From Mesodorylaimus sp. YZB2_4 (Eukaryota > Nematoda > Enoplea > Dorylaimida > Dorylaimidae): 64,000 nucleotides of DNA. The notes below the pieces were generated by a model. That model ran no database searches and was not told the origin of the DNA. It saw only the letters and a list, made by a program, of their open reading frames with translations. Positions 44,566-54,941 of the stretch are shown piece after piece; position 1 is the first letter of the stretch; each line of letters starts with the position of its first letter. The translations under genes were made by a program, and so were the position numbers. The stretch spans positions 558,001 through 622,000 of the forward strand of contig JASANH010001061.1 in NCBI GenBank assembly GCA_030248295.1. The letters run 5' to 3'.

Positions 44566-47500
44566 CTACAGGACCAGGGAGACTCCATCGGACCTGGGGT
44601 CGCATGCAGCCCACACCACTTGGTCATCATCGGCGAACTGACCCGTCTTGTCCCACCATGCACCACGCGTGATTACTGACCCGCGTCCAACCATGTTCCG
44701 TTCGAAGTACCTGAGCGGACCGTGTTTGGATATGTTGTGACCCTTGGATCGAAGACTATCGATGACGCTGTCCGGAATGCCTTCCTCGTAATTCAGCTTG
44801 GATGCGAAGGTCTCGAAATCGAAATCGATCATGACTCGAGGACGATTCAAGGCTTGTTGAGGAGTGTAGCCGAATTCAAGCAGGTTCAGAAGGACCTGGA
44901 AATTGTGACTCGTTGGCCTGATATCTGCTACTGCGGTGTTCAGTCCACTCCTTGTAAAGCGACTTTACAATGTCCTCCCAGCTCCGATCGATATATCGGC
45001 CAATAATTGTGGGCAGCACTCTCCTGACAACTGCACTGATCGGCCTGTGCAGGGGTTACCATTGTCTCAGCGTACTGTAGCGCTCGCTTGCGAGGTGCCA
45101 AGCAGCATTGAAACAGTATGACTGCCAGCGCTATGCTGTGTAAAGTGATACAGAGCATCGCTGTCGATCTGCAGTGCATTGCTGATTAGGCAACCCGCAG
45201 GGTTCCCATCACCCTTTAAATCCTCTAAATCCTCTAAAACCTCCTTTGAATTCACCCTGTCAAGCTGGTAGGAACCCTGAACCCAGTCCTGCAGCACTTC
45301 CCTGCTCTGACTTTCTGCAATAGCCTCACGATCAGTGGAAAATGCCCAGCTCTTGCAACTGGCGGTATAGCTGTACGTTGGAGAAGATACCGGGAGGGGG
45401 GGGAGCGGATGGCCTCAAAATATTCCAGGCAGGTCTCCTAGACGTGGGAGACCGATGCTTCAACCCGACAGGCTTCAGCCTCACCTGAAGGGGGTGTGTT
45501 GCAGCCAACGAAGGCAAGCCAATACACTGTCCTGTGTATAAGGCAACCAAATACAGAACCTTGCCCACAGGCCCAACACGCCTATTACACACTCCCAATA
45601 CAGTACAAACAGGGCAGTGCAAAGTGCTGATTGTGCCATCTTACGCAGGAGAACTGCACAGTTGCAGCGCAGCCTCCTGCAGCAGGAGACTGCTATGCAA
45701 CTTGGTAACAGTGATGTTCAGTCCTTTTGGAGCGACTTTACAATGTCCTCTCAGCTCCGGTCGATATATCAGTCAATAAATATGGGAGGGCACTGATCGA
45801 CCAGTGCAGGGTGTCGCCCATGTTTGCTGTACTGGGCGCTGGCAGTGGTCGATCAGCGCAGTCGTCTGCAACATCGACCCTGCTGACTCACCTGCAGATG
45901 ACCCTGCGGCTGGTTAGGTCCGCCCATGATGCCGAACAGAGCAGCCAGCTCGCCCGTTTCGGCCTTGGTCATCAGGCCAGCCATGAGTGTGCTGAATGGT
46001 CTGACCGAGGGAGTGAATTTGCGATGTTGGAATTCCCACACGTGATAGGCACGATTGCTCAACGTGAAGCCGCACCCGTCGGGCACATAGCCCGTGCCGA
46101 AGTAGGCGTAGGTCGAGTACACCACCGAGCACCCGTTGCCGTGCTGGTCGAGCACGGAGAAGTAAGTGGTGTCCGCTGGTTTGTCACGTCCATCATCGAA
46201 ATATGTGGATTTGCTGAGAATCGATGCCTTTTCGGGATCAAATAATTTTACTCTTTCCATTGCGTGCGCTTCGCTGAGTAAATAGTCGTAGGCTGGTGGC
46301 AGGCCATTTTCGGCACGACGCCACAGAGCGGACAAATCGGCGAAACTGTATTTCAAACTTTCGATCAAAGCGTGGTAATAGTGATCCAATGATTTAGAAT
46401 ACTTTTCAAAATGATCAATTTGTGACAATAATTGCAAGGCTTCCAATGTGACCAATCCTTGTGACCCGGGTGGCGTTTCGTACAAATCGAACGTCTGACC
46501 ATCAAGATTCTTCGATTTGTATCGAAGTTTGACAGGTTCCACGAAATCTGGTTTATGCGCGGCTAAATCCTCCAATGTTAGCAGGCCGCCGTGGCGCTGT
46601 TGGCACTGCACGATGGCCCGCGCGATACGGCTATCTTTATAGAACGCGTCCGGACCATGATCGCCGATCTCTTCCAGTGTTCGAGCTAAATCGGGTAGAC
46701 GAAAAATTTGGCCAGCTTTTGGTGTTGTACGACGATCGGGGTTCAAAAAAACGGGATCCAAATCGAATTTGGCTGGTGCACCGCCTGGACGATAAGGTGT
46801 CAGGGAGTCGAGGGATGCCTGACCACAACGCCACACGTGGGCACTCAACTCGGACACAGCGAACCCATCGCGAGCCAGTCGAATGGCTGGATCGAATAGA
46901 CGGCGTAGGCTCAGTTTGTCATTGCCGAAACGATCGTGCAAATGGCAAAACGCGGCTGGCGCACCCGGCACGGCGGTGCAGACGGCGTGGTGCAATGGCA
47001 CGTGCTCTGCGAACCCTAAACGTTCCAAATTGGCACGTGTGAAGGCGGCTGCTGTGCGACCGTGACCATTCAGGCAATACACGCGTTTCGTGTCGGCCTC
47101 GTAGTACAAGATCCACGTGTCACCGCCTGAAAAGGAGCCAATGCTTGCGGCCTGCAGTTGCGTGGGTCGTAATTGCACTGCTGGGAAATGTGCCGTGGCA
47201 CTTCCAGGGCTGTTCTGCCAAACTCGATGGCATGAGGACACCCTTCATGCTGGGCCTACTTGACGAGCTGTTGCAAGTGCACTCCCCTTTGCACTTTGCA
47301 CTGGACAGTGTAAAGAGCTGGCTGGCACTGTCTAGTGCTATAAATATGGGCGCTTTACACTGCACCCGTACTCTACCGTGTTTGCATATTGTGCAAGGCA
47401 TACTGCATTCTGCACTGATCGCAAGGTCGCTGCAGGCAGTCAGCATATTGCATTGTAAAGTGCCAACCAGCAAGCAGGCCCTGACCAGTGTAAAGGGCTA

Positions 47501-47962
47501 ATGAACACTTCCTGTCAGGCAGTGGTGGTGAACACATACGCGCACTAGCCAGTGCTGCAGACCCTGTGCACTGTCCAGGACAGTGCTAGGTTGCACTTTA
47601 CACTATGCAGTGCTGATTGCCTGCCAGCAGTGGCCTTCCTAGCAGCGCTGAATGCATGTATGCCAGCACCGTAGAGTGTTGGAATGGGTGTCCTCATTTC
47701 TGTTCTCTGTGGACAACACGCAATGCACGCACTCCTTACCTAACCCACACGATGCTGGTTGCACAACACTCAGAGTGGTCGCAACGCTGACGGCGGCATC
47801 GGCCGCAGTGCCTCCTTCTTCCAATACTTTCAGGCCAGCCTGTGCAGCCAACACTTGATCGCAGGACACGGCCGCTTTTGTGCCCAACGCATTGGGTCGA
47901 CGACTGTTCCAAGTGTTCATACTTCGACGAAACACTAACAGGCCCAACTGGCGAAGATGCAT
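44566..47962 (-). CDS. gamma-glutamyltransferase-like proenzyme (YwrD type)
   Basis: Three exons on the minus strand (to 47740, 47126-45892, 44895-44566) join in phase and give about 595 residues from the ATG at 47962; an ATG at 47920 is an alternative. The protein is an Ntn-hydrolase of the gamma-glutamyltransferase family. It has the N-terminal AAVSCDQVLAAQAGLKVLEE and TAADAAVSVA block, an autoprocessing site with nucleophile Thr in ADTTYFSVLDQHGN, TPPGSQGLVTLEAL, and the GGPNQPQGHLQ signature followed by the last exon ALNRPRVMIDFDFET. The order and the YFGTGYVPDGCGFTLSNRA region match the YwrD-like branch rather than the membrane-bound mammalian GGT1. I see no signal peptide or N-terminal membrane helix, so a cytosolic or differently targeted enzyme is likely. 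Glutathione or gamma-glutamyl compounds are the expected substrates. An acceptor lies just upstream of the first ATG (47985), so a non-coding or short first exon may exist further right. Confidence 0.85.
44935..45845. repeat. direct repeats in intron 2 of the GGT-like gene
   Basis: Two direct copies of about 110 bp begin GTTCAGTCC near 44939 and 45717. They share GCGACTTTACAATGTCCTC, CAGCTCCG, TCGATATATC and GGCACTGATCG-like segments. Intron 1 (47127-47739) has many short repeats of the TTTACACTG / TGCAAAGTG kind. These are non-coding. Confidence 0.75.
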
Positions 47963-47984
47963 AGACAGGGCGGGCACGAGGGAT

Positions 47985-49453
47985 CTGAAATCAGAGACTG
48001 GCGCAATTGGGTCTCATCAGGCCACAGGGAACAGACAAGCAGTTGCAGGCCAGGGCCCGTAAAAACGTCAAAAGGAAAGTGGATGACAGACTGAGGTTTT
48101 ACTAAGCGCATGCAAATCATACGGAAAATGATGGATATTGGTAAAGACCTGATCGATGGCTGTGATCAATCGATAACCAATATCAGCCACGTTATCATTA
48201 TGATTGTGGTTGGACGATCAGGGGCATACTGATGAGGCGATCATGAGCCTTTCCATCAAATTCTGCGTGGGCAATCCACTCAGGCAGGTCCATGACGACA
48301 GTCAGCCCGATCACTGATCAGATCAATCAGGAACACCAGTAATCACATCAGCTTCTGTCTGCTCAGTCCAATCAGTGTTCTGGCGACGTCCGCAGTAGCT
48401 GAATCAGCCGAATCCAATCCGCCATCGTGGTTTTGCTGTACACTTTCACAGTCTGCAATGTTGATCAGAACCAATCGATATCGGACCACTACCCTAGAAA
48501 ATCGATGTGCGAGTCATCTCCAGGATCACTCCGAGTTTGGGTGGTCAGGAGGATGATAACATCTCGAATGATATTGCACACGTCGTCACCACCCTCGCCA
48601 CATACAGACGAGCATGGTAATTGCATGTGCATGGGTGCAGGGGCACTCGAGTATCATTCGTCATCGAGCAGGGGTCAGTGATCGGAGGTGAGCAGGACAA
48701 GAGCCTTACTTTGGAGAAAGGTGAGCTCGCAGAAGTTCTTGGTTATTTTGAGCGTCCATACATGCTGGCATTGATCAGTGCAATGGTTGAAAGTCGAGGG
48801 AAAATTCACACGAACCAGAGCAGGCTACCAGAACACAGTCCAGGCTTGAGGCACTCAAACATGGCGGTACATTCCCACAAAATAGTAAGTCACCTTTCTT
48901 CGTGCTCGCTGGGTGTCCATTCGCCTACACCCTCTTGCCCGGCCTCTGTGCACCTACCTATTCTGCACTCACTTCTTTCGCACAGCGACAGACGCCAACC
49001 CGTCCTTATCTCGCTGCCAAAGGTAAACACTCCAAACACAAACAGGCTCCTCAAAGTTTATGCTGGTCATGTGGTGTTTTGTCCACAGCAGCCTGCGCTC
49101 TACGAGTGATGCCCCTACAATGGACTTCGCCAAAGCACAGCAAAGTGTGGACGCTATCCTCCCTCGATCCCTGAAAGGCGATCCTCGACGGATCGCCTAA
49201 AGCATGCGCATTGCACAGGGTACAGTTAGTCAACAGTAAACAGACAAATCATGCAGCGGGCGACGGCCTGACATTCATTCCGCCCTGTTTCCTTCTAGTC
49301 TACACTACATCACATGATACACAGCAGAGCAGCACAGCACAGCGTCCATCGAGACACGTCTGCTAGCAGACTACAGCAGAAATGTGTGCGAGTGCACATG
49401 ACTTACTGACTAGTGAGATCACAGCAAGGTGTCAAGCAGGCACTGACCACTGG
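47985..49453. other. intergenic, no gene supported
   Basis: The 162-residue open frame at 48621-49109 has no motif, no splice context and a composition like its surroundings, so I do not call it. The stretch is rich in TGATCA-type words between 48130 and 48480. Confidence 0.5.
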
Positions 49454-50727
49454 TCATTGTCTCTTCTCCTTCTCGCTGGCCGTACTCATCCTTCGCATCT
49501 GATCCATCGCTTCCTCGGCTCGCTCACGAAACAAAACCACGGACACCCAGATGCCTGAAAAATGTGGTCCGGATCTGATTGGACGCAGAAAGTAGTTTCA
49601 GTTTGGTGCCTGTCATTTGTGCATCTTGTCAGTCCAAAAATGAGGGCCGCTGAAGCCTCACTCGGGTCAGCTGGTGGGTGAAACCCTGGTGACCTAATTT
49701 ACGTACTAACTCCCTCCCAGTGCAGACATCAGGGGCACATATTGTGAACCTGGGTTGCAACCACCAGCAAGCGTGTAGCTGACCCCAAAAGCCTTCAGCG
49801 GCGTCATTTTTTCACAGCAAAAATGACAGCCGCCAAACTGAAAATGCGCAAAGTTCGACGCGGTTCTGGCGCATGTTTTGCTATAATCTGCTCTTTCCTT
49901 TCGAGCGCCTGTACCCGCGTTTTAGAATGGCCTCCGATATGCCCCTTTTTTCGAATGTCTCATCATACACCGGAAAATTTATCATCCGAAGTCTCCGGAA
50001 AATTGACACCAAAGTGACCGCTTGATAAAAAAACACTCCTTCCTGACTCTGCAGCCTTTATACAAAGTGAGACGTCGAGCGTTCAACCTTCCACTTGGTA
50101 TAAAGGCTGCTGTGAGGTCTAGTATTCAGTACTTTTGCAGTAACCCTGTCGGGGCGAATTGTCCGTAGGAATGGTTCATGCTCTCGCCCACATTATTACA
50201 CAGGAACTAACACTGTGTGTGCTGTAAGCCGGAATTACATCACAAATTGATACCGCACACTTCAATATGGCCATTTTATGATCTTCTCAGCATGACCTCA
50301 TGCACACCTGACTTGTGTTTAGGCCATTGTAAGAGGCTCTTTTAAAATCTGGGATCAATTGTCCGGACTGGTGTGAATTTTCCGACAGTCTTTCCTTTCC
50401 CATAAGACTGGCAGCGAATAAGCAGTTTAGCATATTTCCAAGCTGCTTACAACTCTGTACCTAAGATTCCAACTCCGAACACCATAAATATACTCGGCAC
50501 AATAATGGCATATCGACGGGCTGGAAAATATTTTTGCAGACTGTGTTCCGCGTCCACAAATGGCTACAAAATGCATAAAACATAACACGATCAAAAAGCA
50601 CAACAAAACAATAATAACTCACCAAAACGACCACCCAAAAAGTATAATAAAATGCAATAATCGCCACTGAAACCATTAAAATACGACCTAATAATTTTTG
50701 AAAATTGACCATTTTTGGAAGTTGCAT
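49454..50727 (-). CDS. DPM2: dolichol-phosphate mannosyltransferase subunit 2
   Basis: Three small exons on the minus strand join exactly in phase: 50727-50623, 50563-50461 and 49554-49454, giving 102 residues. The product has the DPM2 layout: a first membrane helix (GRILMVSVAIIAFYYTFWVV), the conserved loop PFVDAEHSLQKYFPARRYAI, a second helix (IIVPSIFMVFGVGILGIWV) and a basic/acidic tail ending ASEKEKRQ. Human DPM2 has the matching YYTAWVILLPF and HKYFLPRAYA features. DPM2 is a small ER membrane protein that stabilises the DPM1 catalytic subunit, which makes dolichol-phosphate-mannose for N-glycans, GPI anchors and O-mannosylation. The start at 50727 (MQLPKMVNF) or 50712 (MVNF) cannot be decided. 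The gene is invisible as a single frame; splice joins and the two helices are the evidence. Confidence 0.85.
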
Positions 50728-51481
50728 TCGGAAAATATGACCAAAAAACGTGGAAGTTATCTATGCAATCTTTGCACTGTTGGAAGCTGGCAAGCCACCC
50801 GGCGGGGTCAAGGCAACAAGGGGTGCAAAACAACATCTCACTGAACTGGAACGTAAGATTTGAGTTTCGCGCCAAATTATGCAAGTATTTAGCTCTTTAT
50901 GACAAAAAGCGGGAGATACAAATTTGAACTCTGACCAATGCTGAGAAGACTAATGAGCATTGCACGCATTCCAGTCACAGTGCAAGATAGGTGCCTTGAA
51001 TCGATTGCTGATAAGTGATACAATTGGGTTGAGAAAACAATCGATAGTGCGAAATTGATGTTGGACACAGATAACTACTGTACAGACGTCATTGTCATTG
51101 TATGTGGTTGCAAAGAAAACCATCAAGCATGACCAGAAAAGCAATTGAAATTTATTGATATTCGGCAAACTAACTGATACTCTATTGGATAAAGCTCATT
51201 AAAACAAGAAAATCGATAATCATCAAGTTGATTGCGCGGTCGACTCATGGATACACTATCCATTGATCTATACAGTAGTATCCATGAGTCGATCAAAGAA
51301 ATGTGGAGACGTTCAATGTCCAGGGTTTCTATTCACCTTGCCAATCAGCTTTTTAGTTTTTAAACGTCCCAATTTTGTTTGATCGACCAAAACCATCCTG
51401 ATCACCATGAGAGTCCACCTGATCAGACTGATCAGCGTTATCGATATTATCTGATCAGATTAATCTGATACACAATTGGGG
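50728..51481. other. intergenic, contains a small palindrome
   Basis: No gene seen. At about 51240-51297 GTCGACTCATGGATAC and GTATCCATGAGTCGATC form inverted arms around a 24-base spacer. The region 51405-51475 is rich in CTGATCAGA-like words. Confidence 0.5.
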
Positions 51482-52537
51482 TCATAAAAATTCGTCGACA
51501 TTAGGCTCCTTGCAGTGCCTTAACAAATCACTGACAACCTCCTCGGCGTCGTCCATTATTGACCAGTGGTAGTGGGGTGACCTGGGCTGGGCTTTCCTCA
51601 CACAATCTATCCATTGCCGGGGCATTCTCGACGCCCCCACGCTGGCCCCCACCAGGGCCCCTGTGATGCACCCGTTCGTATCCGTGTCCCCGCCACGACG
51701 CACCACATTGATCAAGGACCGAACAAAGTCGTCCCCGTTGTGCCTCAGTTCGTAGAAGGCCCACTTGAGTGCCACCCCCAAGTACCCCATCATTTCATCA
51801 TCGCCTTTAATGCACTTGGAATCCTTCTCGTCTTCACTGCCCACAACGATCGGAATCGGCTGATCATCGTGATCAATTTCCAATAATCGACGAATTCGAT
51901 TAGTTTCGCAGGCAAGTATCGATTCTTCATAAGCCCTCTTCTGATCACCAGTATTGATCAGGATCGATATCGCCTGGGCATAAGTGGCCGCGGCATCTTG
52001 CGCGATTGGATTAGGATGAGTGAGACGGCAATCAGCTTTGGCCGCGGCGCGTAAAGTGGACACTGGCCATTTCGATCCAGCTATACCCAAAGGTGAAACG
52101 CGCATTAAACACCCGTTGCTCAGACTCGATCGATTGAACGTATCCGAGGCCATGAGCATCTTGCGCCGAACCACCTCGCTACTCAGACTCATCATCTCCT
52201 GTTCAGACTCTGGCATTCGACGGAACGCTTGGTAGGTGGTCGCCCCGATGTCTTCTGGTTGAGTATAGAACCATCGAGCGTACGAGCGAGCCACATCGCG
52301 CTGGTCGAACGAAGCGCGTCCACGTAGACTACGAGCCAAAGCCATGGCCATCTCAGTGTCGTCAGTCACTTGACCCGCACTCATACCACGTCCACCCGTA
52401 ATTGCTGGAAGGGCATCCATGGATGGGGACAAGGACAGGGGTCTCAATTCGTATGAAAAACCAAACGAATCACCAATGGCCTGTCCCAAAACACAGCCTA
52501 ATGCTCGATCAAACACCGCATCGTTATCAGTCATCAT
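51482..52537 (-). CDS. ADP-ribosylglycohydrolase (ARH/DraG family)
   Basis: Single exon, 351 residues. The N-terminus DRALGCVLGQAIGDSFGFSYE, the metal site GQVTDDTEMAMALA and the C-terminal metal site NVVRRGGDTDTNGCITGALVG are the three signatures of the ARH/DraG fold, which hydrolyses ADP-ribose from modified proteins or nucleic acids using two Mg ions. All acidic ligands (TDDTE, GGDTDT) are present, so it should be active. The length fits the family. I see no signal peptide or other domain, so a cytosolic or nuclear location is expected. The absence of introns contrasts with the intron-rich neighbours and might reflect retroposition or acquisition from bacteria, but ARH genes also occur naturally in animals. 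It is divergent from the NADAR gene with 329 bp between the start codons. Which ADP-ribose linkage it cleaves cannot be told from sequence. Confidence 0.93.
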   Translation of the reverse strand: MMTDNDAVFDRALGCVLGQAIGDSFGFSYELRPLSLSPSMDALPAITGGRGMSAGQVTDDTEMAMALARSLRGRASFDQRDVARSYARWFYTQPEDIGATTYQAFRRMPESEQEMMSLSSEVVRRKMLMASDTFNRSSLSNGCLMRVSPLGIAGSKWPVSTLRAAAKADCRLTHPNPIAQDAAATYAQAISILINTGDQKRAYEESILACETNRIRRLLEIDHDDQPIPIVVGSEDEKDSKCIKGDDEMMGYLGVALKWAFYELRHNGDDFVRSLINVVRRGGDTDTNGCITGALVGASVGASRMPRQWIDCVRKAQPRSPHYHWSIMDDAEEVVSDLLRHCKEPNVDEFL

Positions 52538-52866
52538 ATTCTACGAAAAGACACCAAAACAAAACCCAAAACTGAAATAAAAATACAGTTCAGCGCCCTA
52601 AAACCTATTCTTCCTGTCCTGTTGCATAACTCGAAGAAATCGGCATGAGTAAAATTCAGTTCCAGGTAGACGCAATAAACACCTGACCCGAAACCCACTT
52701 TTACGCCAGGCCCCCCCAATCGAAGAGCAGATATCGCGAAAAAAATCAAATTTCCCGAAGCAAAGAAAAGTTTGAAAATTTTCTGATGAATTCTCTAATC
52801 TGAAATCATATGAAGTGTTTGAAAATTTATAAACTTTTGCATTGAATTTGGGAGATATCATTAAAA
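52538..52866. promoter_or_regulatory. shared promoter region of ARH and NADAR genes
   Basis: The 329 bp between the divergent start codons must contain both promoters and 5' UTRs. It is AT-rich near the NADAR side. No acceptor site is obvious just before either ATG, in contrast to the NYN genes. Co-regulation is an inference from the arrangement. Confidence 0.6.
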
Positions 52867-54349
52867 ATGGCCCTTTTTGGACAATATCCCAGTTCCGCTC
52901 TCGGATCTCGTAATGGCGGGACAAATATGGCACGACCCGGCCATCAAGTCATGCCCATGCCAACTAATGTAGCCAGCAACGACAACGACGACGATGATGA
53001 CGACGACGTAATTATGAAAGGTGGATTAGTCAGTTTCGACAGCTCGCAAAGAAATTACATGCATCTTCAAGTTTTATCGAAAGAATTCGCTACGTTGAAA
53101 CAAGAAAACGATTCGTTCAAAAATGCTATTTCCGAATTGCAAACTGATCGAGATAAATTACGTATGGCTGTCAGGAAATTGAAGGTGGAGAACAGTCGAT
53201 TTAAGGTAAGTTAAAAAGTCTTATGCGATTTCGTTGATTTTAAGCCGGGGTTTTTGGGGAGGAAAATGAATTTGAAGTTCGTGCATGAGAGCAATATGTA
53301 TATATTTTATGTTTCAGGCCAAACTGAAACGTATGAGCACGGCCATTGCGTCGAAACGTAGCGTGCCCCCGGGCACTGAAGGAGCTGATGCGGCTATGGC
53401 GGGCGATGATGATCATATGGCCGATGATTTGGAGGACGATTTCGATTATGAAGATATCGGCGAATTTTTATTGATCGGTGGCTCAAATGATCCGTTATCA
53501 GTTCAATATCGCGCACCGTTTCGGGACTCGGATGGAAAAGAGCACAAGGATATAGAACGATATTTGTGGTACAAAATGGCCGAAACATTCAACGATCAAG
53601 AAAATATGTCGAAAATTTTAAGCGCGCAAAGTCCATCGGCTGCTGAGGAAGCTATGAAAAGCATAAAAGTACGATTTTTACAATGTTCACGAATTTTTCT
53701 GTTTTACATTTTTATTTTACCTTTTTAGAATTTTGACCAAAAAACGTGGGATGCTGTGAAAATGCGTCATTGGGAAGATGGTCATCGCGCTAAATTCGAG
53801 CAATATCGTTCGTTGAAATGTCTACTTATCAAAACTGGTAAGAATTATTTGGCTATCGCTTGTCAAGACAAATTTTTTGGCACTGGTTGGCGTAAGCAAC
53901 GCGAAGAATCTGCTCGTCCACATTTATGGGATGGCGAAAATCGAGGTGGCAAATTATTGATGAAATTACGGACCGAATACTTGGCTAATCATACTTGGAC
54001 AACGCCCGAAGAAGAATCCGAGGCGCAGAATAAATTTTACGAAAATCGGCGAAACGTGTGGCGTAGAATTATGAAACGTGATGTCGATACCGCCTTCGGA
54101 ACTCGAGGACGTGGACGCGGTCGAGGTGGTGGGTCAGCCATTAATGCCAGGAATATGGCCGGTGGTCATTCAGGCAACTACGCCTGGTCTAACGATCATT
54201 TCAATCAACCAAATTATCCTCCTGCTACGTACATGGCTTTTGGCGGATCGAATATGGAAGCCATGCCGTTCGCTCCCAACTTCCCACAACGAGCTACGGC
54301 TGGGGGCCGCGGTCGCGGTTCAACGCTTAATAAACGAGGCCGTTTCTGA
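52867..54349 (+). CDS. NADAR-domain protein with coiled coil and RGG-type tail
   Basis: Three exons join in phase: 52867-53205, 53318-53668 and 53729-54349, giving 436 residues. Residues ~30-45 are an acidic run (NDNDDDDDDD). Residues ~55-120 form a probable coiled coil (LQVLSKEFATLKQENDSFKN and on). A second acidic patch precedes the NADAR (YbiA-like, DUF1768) domain at about residues 165-335: YRAPFRDSDGKEHKDIERYL with its Glu, WDAVKMRHWEDGHRAKFEQY, CLLIKTGKNYLAIACQDKFF then GTGW, and GGKLLMKLRTEYL. NADAR enzymes cleave N-glycosidic bonds of riboflavin intermediates or remove ADP-ribose from guanine. The usual SNF in the first motif reads SND. The C-terminus is rich in Arg-Gly (GTRGRGRGRGGG and GGRGRG), typical of RNA- or nucleic-acid-binding tails. 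Coiled coil plus RGG tail is unusual for NADAR and suggests targeting to nucleic acid or RNP. It pairs with the ARH gene. Confidence 0.9.
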
Positions 54350-54941
54350 TCTGGTACAGGAATGCGTCAATTGACCATTCGTTTTTCAGGTTTCCAAATT
54401 CATCAAAGAGTTGAAAAGTTATTCCAGTTTGTTTATGTTTTTCAATTTTCCTGTACCATGTACAAAACTTTGTCGAGAAGGCTCGAGTGTGCGAGAGAAA
54501 TCGATCTTTGTTTCCTTTTATTATGCATTTCAGTCGATAATGAATGAGAAGTAGTTTAAGCTGAAAAGTATATTGTACTTCTGATATGCTGACCCGGTCA
54601 CTAGCTGGAGCACCAACCACAACACACCACATGCAGAGCAGCAGAAACGAAATTTTTATTCCCAAACCATCAATGACGAAAAAGGAATGCTGAATTCTAA
54701 AAGCTGTTTTGCTAACAAAACAAAGAAGCTGCATCAATTAGATTGTCCCATCCAAATACAGTGGCAAACAAGAAGATACAACCTAATTTTGCTCAAATTA
54801 TAAAACCCACTAGTTCCAAAACCACAAATTTATAACCATCAGAAAATCCTAACCATTCCTAGCAAATCTTGAGTAGGACGTTTTAACTTCAATTCATAGT
54901 CCCCTATCAGGTTTTGAAGGGCAAGTAACTTGCTCAGTCTC
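54350..54941. other. tail-to-tail spacer between NADAR and EDEM3
   Basis: Contains the 3' UTRs of two convergent genes. No open frame with motifs. The 136-residue minus-strand frame across it runs into the NADAR 3' end and has no family features. Confidence 0.6.

Noticed and set aside
48621-49109. 162-residue + strand open frame
   Set aside because: No recognisable motif, no splice or start context; likely chance in a region with few stops.
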